From contig JANQSK010000061.1 of assembly GCA_028284105.1 (NCBI GenBank), positions 1 to 9,759 on the forward strand: a DNA stretch of 9,759 nt, read 5' to 3'. Made by a program: the position numbers and the translations under genes. Within the stretch, counting starts at the first letter, position 1, and every line of letters starts with the position of its first letter. The notes beneath the pieces were generated by a model. The model saw only the letters and a program-made list of their open reading frames with translations, made no database searches and was not told where the DNA came from. Positions 6,415-9,759 of this stretch are shown one piece after another. Origin of the DNA: Anaerolineae bacterium (lineage in GTDB: Bacteria > Chloroflexota > Anaerolineae > Promineifilales > Promineifilaceae).

Positions 6415-6478
6415 GTGCGCAATGCAATCCAGATCGGAGTGGAGAGATTTTTGAACAACCTAAAAAGCAGTTGCGCAC
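6415..6478. repeat. Inverted repeat upstream of the DUF4349 gene
   Basis: GTGCGCAA (6415-6422) and TTGCGCAC (6471-6478) are exact inverted copies 56 bp apart, 18 bp before the lipoprotein start codon. Each contains the small palindrome TGCGCA. They could be paired operator half-sites or chance; no partner regulator is visible. Confidence 0.35.
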
Positions 6479-6539
6479 AATTAAATAACGACGCAGCCGT
6501 TAAAAAGGTTCCAATTAATTATTTAAGCGGGATATTTAG

Positions 6540-7268
6540 CTACCAGCCGTAACTGAGCCGGGCTATAAGACGCTCTGGCAATCCATGACCTTGCATTCGA
6601 TTTTGGGTTTCTTCAATGTCATACTCAACACGATGGAAAGAGATGTGAAGTTTTTCTGTGTCAAGAATTGCATAAGCCGCCCGAGGGTCTGAGTCCCTTG
6701 GTTGACCTACACTGCCTGGGTTAATAATCAGGCGCGTCCGACCTAGAGGAATGGTTGTGTCGTATGGGGGTGAATAGGCAGCAATGTGACTGCCTGGCTT
6801 TTCTTCAAAAATAAGAGGTACATGCGTGTGACCGACAAAGCAGTATGAAGTGTGAAAATAAAGGAAGTTGATAGAAGCCGTTTGCCCATCTAAGATGTAT
6901 TCCCAAACGGGATGGCGAGGGCTGCCGTGTGCAATGGTAAATGGTTCGTGATCTTCAACCGATTTGAGTGGATCGAGATAAGTGCGAGTTTCTTCAGTAA
7001 TGGCATTTTGTGTCCATTCAATGGCGGCTTTGGCTTCACGGTTAAAATCTTCAATATCTAATCGACCCAAGGTGGCCCAATCATGATTACCAGAGAGACT
7101 GATATGATCTTGCTCTTTCATGAGCTGAACACATTCATTGGGATCAGGCCCATAACCGACAAGGTCGCCTAAAAACCAGATTTTGTCCCACTGGTCTTTA
7201 GTTACTTGTAAGACTTTTTCAAAAGCGACTAGATTGGCGTGGATATCAGAGATAACTAGGATGCGCAT
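6540..7268 (-). CDS. Calcineurin-like metallophosphoesterase (YfcE/MJ0936-type)
   Basis: A 242-residue cytoplasmic enzyme of the small two-metal phosphodiesterase family. Metal-ligand motifs appear in order: SDIHAN (Asp8, His10), GDLVGYGP (Asp35), GNHD (Asn61, His62), AHGSP (His114) and GHTH (His147, His149). The family's C-terminal NPGSVGQPRD (183-192) is followed by AAYAILD. All ligands are present, so it should be active on phosphodiester or phosphomonoester substrates, but the natural substrate cannot be read from sequence. The ATG at 7268-7266 has an AGGAAG site (7274-7279) 5 bases upstream. It heads a minus-strand pair with the DUF4349 lipoprotein and is divergent from tsaE; 140 bp separate the two starts. 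Confidence 0.93.
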   Translation of the reverse strand: MRILVISDIHANLVAFEKVLQVTKDQWDKIWFLGDLVGYGPDPNECVQLMKEQDHISLSGNHDWATLGRLDIEDFNREAKAAIEWTQNAITEETRTYLDPLKSVEDHEPFTIAHGSPRHPVWEYILDGQTASINFLYFHTSYCFVGHTHVPLIFEEKPGSHIAAYSPPYDTTIPLGRTRLIINPGSVGQPRDSDPRAAYAILDTEKLHISFHRVEYDIEETQNRMQGHGLPERLIARLSYGW

Positions 7269-7328
7269 TAATACTTCCTGTCAAAAATTTCAATATTTCG
7301 TAATGATACCATGATTAAATTGAGAAGG

Positions 7329-7334
7329 TATAAT
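7329..7334 (+). promoter_or_regulatory. Candidate -10 box for the tsaE-tsaB-rimI operon
   Basis: A perfect TATAAT lies 74 bp before the tsaE start in the divergent intergenic region. No convincing -35 box is found 16-18 bp upstream (ATACCA at 17), so confidence is low. Confidence 0.35.
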
Positions 7335-7408
7335 ATTGTTGTGAATTTAGAGTACTAATCAGGGTCATCTAAAATACAAAAGATTGATATTCACTAAATT
7401 TTGATGTT

Positions 7409-7915
7409 ATGCCGATATTAAATCAACAAACAATCGAGTTTATTAGCCATAGCGTTGACCAAACCGAGCGATTTGGACGCCGTTTGGGAGAGTTATTGCA
7501 AATGGGAGATGTGGTCTGTTTATCAGGCGAACTTGGGGCAGGTAAAACGGCGATGGCTCGAGGTGTTGCGTTAGGCTGGGGCAGTCGTTATCGTGTCACA
7601 AGTCCAACATTCACATTGATTAATGAGTATCCTCGCACGTCAGACGGCCGTATTCTTTACCACATGGATAGCTACCGTTTGGACTCAGAAGATGACGTAC
7701 TGACAACGGGGATAGAAGACATTTTGCTCGATGGGGGCACCGTTTTAATTGAATGGCCCGAACAGCTTGGTACTTTCTTGCCAGCTGATCGACTGTGGAT
7801 TTCCTTTGATCCTATTGAAGAGACGAAACGACGTATTCGTATTGAAGCGCATGGCAAACGGCCGTTTGAGTTGATGACCCAATTTCAAAAAAGTAGCTTT
7901 GGAAAAAATAAATGA
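7409..7915 (+). CDS. tsaE: tRNA t6A biosynthesis ATPase TsaE
   Basis: A 168-residue P-loop protein that assists TsaD-TsaB in making N6-threonylcarbamoyladenosine at position 37 of ANN-decoding tRNAs. Walker A is GELGAGKT (40-47). The family segments SPTFTLINEY (65-74), HMDSYRL (85-91) and VLIEWPE (112-118) are all present. Length is typical, perhaps with a slightly long polar tail after ~150. The ATG at 7409 has no obvious Shine-Dalgarno, but the N-terminus aligns with the family. The stop overlaps the tsaB start by four bases (ATGA, 7912-7915), indicating translational coupling. It starts the tsaE-tsaB-rimI cluster common in bacteria; tsaD is not in the window. It carries two ACGGCCGT palindromes. 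Confidence 0.95.
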   Translation: MPILNQQTIEFISHSVDQTERFGRRLGELLQMGDVVCLSGELGAGKTAMARGVALGWGSRYRVTSPTFTLINEYPRTSDGRILYHMDSYRLDSEDDVLTTGIEDILLDGGTVLIEWPEQLGTFLPADRLWISFDPIEETKRRIRIEAHGKRPFELMTQFQKSSFGKNK

Positions 7916-8577
7916 TTTTAGCGATTGATACAGCCACGCGCTGGCTTGGCGTAGCCTTGCATGATGGAACGGCAGTTGTGGTAGAGAGTGGGTGGCGCTG
8001 CCTCAATAATCATACAACTGAGCTTGCCGACACAATCCAGATGAACATGACTCGTGCTAAGGTTGAAGCAACAGACCTGTCAGGGATTGCATTGACAATT
8101 GGCCCTGGGTCTTATACGGGCCTCAGGGTTGGCTTAGCAATGGCAAAAGGGATGGCCTTGGTTCATAACATTCCGCTTTTGGCTGTGTCGACGTTGGATG
8201 TTGTAGCGTTCCAAGTGCCGCAATTTAACGGCCGTTTAATGACCATCGCCGAAGCTGGGCGAACGCGAGTTTGTGTGGCTGAATACCAAATGCATGCTAC
8301 CAAAGGATGGCAACTTTCGGTACCAGCTGATATTAAAACTTGGCAAACAATATTAGAAGAGACAGAAGGCCCGACGCTCTTTGCTGGGGAAATTAGTGAA
8401 AAAACGGCCGTTAAAATACAAGAATCAAATCCAAACTATAAAGTTGCTAGTGGCGGCAGAGCGATTCGACGAGCCGGTAATCTGGCCGAAATGGGATGGG
8501 CCAAACTCCGCCTGGGTGAAGTGGCCGATGCTGCATCAATAGCACCCGTCTATTTACGGAATCCTGCAGGGGCCTAA
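7912..8577 (+). CDS. tsaB: tRNA t6A biosynthesis scaffold TsaB (YeaZ)
   Basis: A 221-residue protein of the ASKHA fold that forms the TsaB-TsaD heterodimer for t6A37 synthesis. The N-terminal strand MILAIDTATR and the hallmark GPGSYTG (64-70), followed by LRVGLAMAKGMA, identify it. It lacks the metal-binding histidine pair expected of TsaD, so it is the scaffold rather than the catalytic subunit. It starts inside the tsaE stop by a 4-base overlap, and its own TAA is one base before the rimI start, so the three genes are tightly coupled. Length is normal. Two ACGGCCGT copies occur at 8228 and 8404. Confidence 0.95.
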   Translation: MILAIDTATRWLGVALHDGTAVVVESGWRCLNNHTTELADTIQMNMTRAKVEATDLSGIALTIGPGSYTGLRVGLAMAKGMALVHNIPLLAVSTLDVVAFQVPQFNGRLMTIAEAGRTRVCVAEYQMHATKGWQLSVPADIKTWQTILEETEGPTLFAGEISEKTAVKIQESNPNYKVASGGRAIRRAGNLAEMGWAKLRLGEVADAASIAPVYLRNPAGA

Positions 8578-8578
8578 T

Positions 8579-9106
8579 TTGAGCTTTGAATTGCCGCTAA
8601 ATTATCATATCCGAGGGATGTGTATAGACGATATTGTAGATGTGCTTGCCATCGATAAACTTTCATTTCCAACGCCTGCCAAGCCAGAAATTTTTGAATA
8701 CGAAATCGAAGAAAACAAAATTGCAGAGTACCATTGTTTGCTTGAGAGGGACACAATCGTTGGGTATGATGGGTTTTGGGCAATAGGTGATGAAATACAT
8801 ATTAGCACCATTGCCATTCACCCCAATTGGCGTGGAAAAGGGCTTGGTGAGCTTTTACTGCAAAATAGTTTATTTATTGCTCAGCAAAATCCAGTTACGA
8901 TGGTGACTCTAGAAGTTCGAACAAGCAACAAAGCGGCTCAATCTTTATACAAAAAATATCAGTTTAAAGAAGTCGGGTTGCGGAAAAAATATTATAGAGA
9001 CACGAATGAGGATGCAATTCTAATGACCCTTTCTCCCCTTGATGCACCATATGCTAATTTCTTGAACGAAGCGAATCAGACGCTTCTTTCCCAATTTAAG
9101 AATTAA
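8579..9106 (+). CDS. rimI: Ribosomal-protein-alanine N-acetyltransferase RimI (GNAT)
   Basis: A GNAT-fold enzyme expected to transfer acetyl from acetyl-CoA to the N-terminal alanine of ribosomal protein bS18 or similar substrates. The acetyl-CoA loop is RGKGLG (85-90) after IAIHPNW. The RimI C-terminal signature LEVR-TSN-AA-LY (111-124), with R135, YY (138-139) and DAILM, is present. The TTG start at 8579 is preferred: AGGGG (8568-8572) lies 6 bases upstream, and it keeps the first beta strand. The first in-frame ATG (8618) would remove that strand. At 175 residues it is somewhat longer than the ~150 usual, owing to a C-terminal tail of ~22 residues. It is the last gene of the tsaE-tsaB-rimI cluster. 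Confidence 0.9.
   Translation: MSFELPLNYHIRGMCIDDIVDVLAIDKLSFPTPAKPEIFEYEIEENKIAEYHCLLERDTIVGYDGFWAIGDEIHISTIAIHPNWRGKGLGELLLQNSLFIAQQNPVTMVTLEVRTSNKAAQSLYKKYQFKEVGLRKKYYRDTNEDAILMTLSPLDAPYANFLNEANQTLLSQFKN
9068..9089 (+). terminator. Weak hairpin at the end of rimI
   Basis: GAAGCG (9068-9073) and CGCTTC (9081-9086) form a 6-bp stem with a 7-base loop, followed by only three T residues, inside the last codons of rimI. It is the only terminator-like structure between rimI and the next gene and would be weak. Confidence 0.25.
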
Positions 9107-9181
9107 GGGTATTAACCATTTGGGCTGTATAAAGAATGAACAAACATAAGGGACGCGTAACACAAACAGACTAATTTAATT

Positions 9182-9759
9182 ATGAAAATATTTATTACTG
9201 GCGGTGCAGGCTTTATCGGCTGCAACAGCGCCGATCGATTTTTAGCAAGCGGGCATGATGTTGTTATTTTTGACAATATGTCACGGGTAGGGAGCTACCT
9301 AAACATTGAATGGCTCAACGACCGTTACAGCCAAAACTTAACGGTTGTTGAAGGCGATATCCGAGATTATGATGCCCTCTGCGAATGTATAGGTGGCTCA
9401 GATGTTGTGCTCCATTTAGCGAGCCAAGTAGCTGTGACCACCTCAGTGCAAAACCCGCGTGAAGATTTTGAAATCAATGCCCTTGGCACATTCAATGTGC
9501 TTGAGGCAGTCAGACACCATTGTCCCGATGCTGCAGTGCTTTATGCATCAACTAACAAGGTATACGGTGGTTTAGAACAAATTGGGGTTATTGAAGAAAA
9601 CGGCCGTTATGCCTACGAAGTTTATAAAGAGGGGATTCCTGAAACATTACCGCTTGATTTCCATTCGCCATATGGATGCTCAAAGGGGGCCGGAGACCAA
9701 TACATGCTGGATTATGCGCGTATTTATGGTCTTAAAACGCTCGTTTATCGGCAATCCTG
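9182..9759 (+). CDS. NAD-dependent sugar-nucleotide epimerase, CDP-paratose 2-epimerase-like (3' partial)
   Basis: The first 192 codons of a short-chain-dehydrogenase-type sugar-nucleotide enzyme, cut by the window end. The Rossmann motif GGAGFIG (7-13) and the acidic Asp31 after beta-2 indicate NAD binding, and GDIRD and HLASQVAV follow. The active site shows STNKVYG (123-129) and Y164-x3-K168 in SPYGCSKGAGDQYMLDYARIYG. The STNKVYG loop, the insertion after it and the PLDFHSPYG segment resemble CDP-paratose 2-epimerase (RfbE/TyvE), which converts CDP-paratose to CDP-tyvelose. Other CDP- or UDP-sugar epimerases remain possible without the C-terminal half. The ATG at 9182 has no clear Shine-Dalgarno, but the Rossmann start is unambiguous. 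The 75-bp gap after rimI shows no strong terminator or promoter. Confidence 0.88.
   Translation, partial: MKIFITGGAGFIGCNSADRFLASGHDVVIFDNMSRVGSYLNIEWLNDRYSQNLTVVEGDIRDYDALCECIGGSDVVLHLASQVAVTTSVQNPREDFEINALGTFNVLEAVRHHCPDAAVLYASTNKVYGGLEQIGVIEENGRYAYEVYKEGIPETLPLDFHSPYGCSKGAGDQYMLDYARIYGLKTLVYRQS

Larger units (their letters stand above)
443..9607. repeat. Dispersed highly iterated palindrome ACGGCCGT (12 copies)
   Basis: Exact copies start at 443, 1753, 2967, 4016, 4972, 5364, 5388, 7644, 7858, 8228, 8404 and 9600. Those at 1753, 4016, 5364, 7858, 8228, 8404 and 9600 extend to AACGGCCGTT. All are in coding sequence. The core CGGCCG occurs only twice more (1469 and 4004), so the flanking A and T belong to the repeated word. 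In reading frame, seven encode Asn/Asp-Gly-Arg, four Thr-Ala-Val and one Lys-Arg-Pro-Phe. Confidence 0.9.

Noticed and set aside
6398..6478. Upstream in-frame extension of the DUF4349 lipoprotein
   Set aside because: It would bury the signal peptide behind 27 residues, and the GGAGG site points to ATG 6397.
1..9759. CRISPR array, insertion sequence, prophage or tRNA gene
   Set aside because: No regularly spaced repeats, transposase or integrase motifs, terminal inverted repeats or tRNA-like cloverleaf with CCA region were seen on either strand.

Overview
This 9.76 kb window of roughly 44% GC bacterial DNA looks like ordinary, densely coded chromosome. The gene content (FMN-riboswitch-controlled NMT1/THI5-type ABC importer, GAF/PAS histidine kinase, DUF4349 lipoprotein, tsaE-tsaB-rimI cluster, CDP-paratose-epimerase-like protein) and the lipoprotein signals fit a monoderm or atypical-envelope environmental bacterium. 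I favour Chloroflexota (Anaerolineae-like), because riboflavin importers of the RibXY type under an FMN riboswitch were described there. This is inference from recall, not a database result. No transposase, integrase, CRISPR array, tRNA or rRNA was seen.

Layout, left to right. The 3' part of a GAF-GAF-PAS-HisKA-HATPase sensor kinase enters from the left edge (1-1599). It is followed by a RidA/YjgF-family protein (1654-2049). A bidirectional terminator (2062-2090) separates this from a convergent 62-residue basic membrane peptide (2154-2342, minus). A 455-base non-coding stretch (2343-2797) then holds a near-consensus promoter, a complete FMN riboswitch and an intrinsic terminator, which together make a transcription-attenuation leader. 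Downstream are a permease (2798-3577), a lipoprotein substrate-binding protein (3625-4590), a strong intercistronic hairpin (4605-4644) and the ATPase (4662-5411). This is most simply a riboflavin/flavin-precursor importer shut off by FMN.

The importer ends 2 bp from the stop of a convergent DUF4349 lipoprotein gene (5414-6397, minus), which is preceded by a metallophosphoesterase gene (6540-7268, minus). Divergent from that is tsaE-tsaB-rimI (7409-9106), which covers tRNA t6A modification and protein N-terminal acetylation. A sugar-nucleotide epimerase/dehydratase resembling CDP-paratose 2-epimerase (from 9182) runs off the right edge. Several apparent 5' ends of open frames are TTG or upstream codons that I have trimmed to ATGs with ribosome-binding sites, lipoprotein signals or family alignments.

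The least expected signal is not a gene. The 8-bp palindrome ACGGCCGT occurs 12 times, against about 0.15 expected by simple base composition. Seven copies are the 10-mer AACGGCCGTT, and all copies lie inside coding sequences. This resembles the HIP1 (GCGATCGC) phenomenon of cyanobacteria with a different word. Two copies 24 bp apart can form a 10-bp hairpin at the end of the ATPase gene, just where two convergent genes meet without an ordinary terminator.
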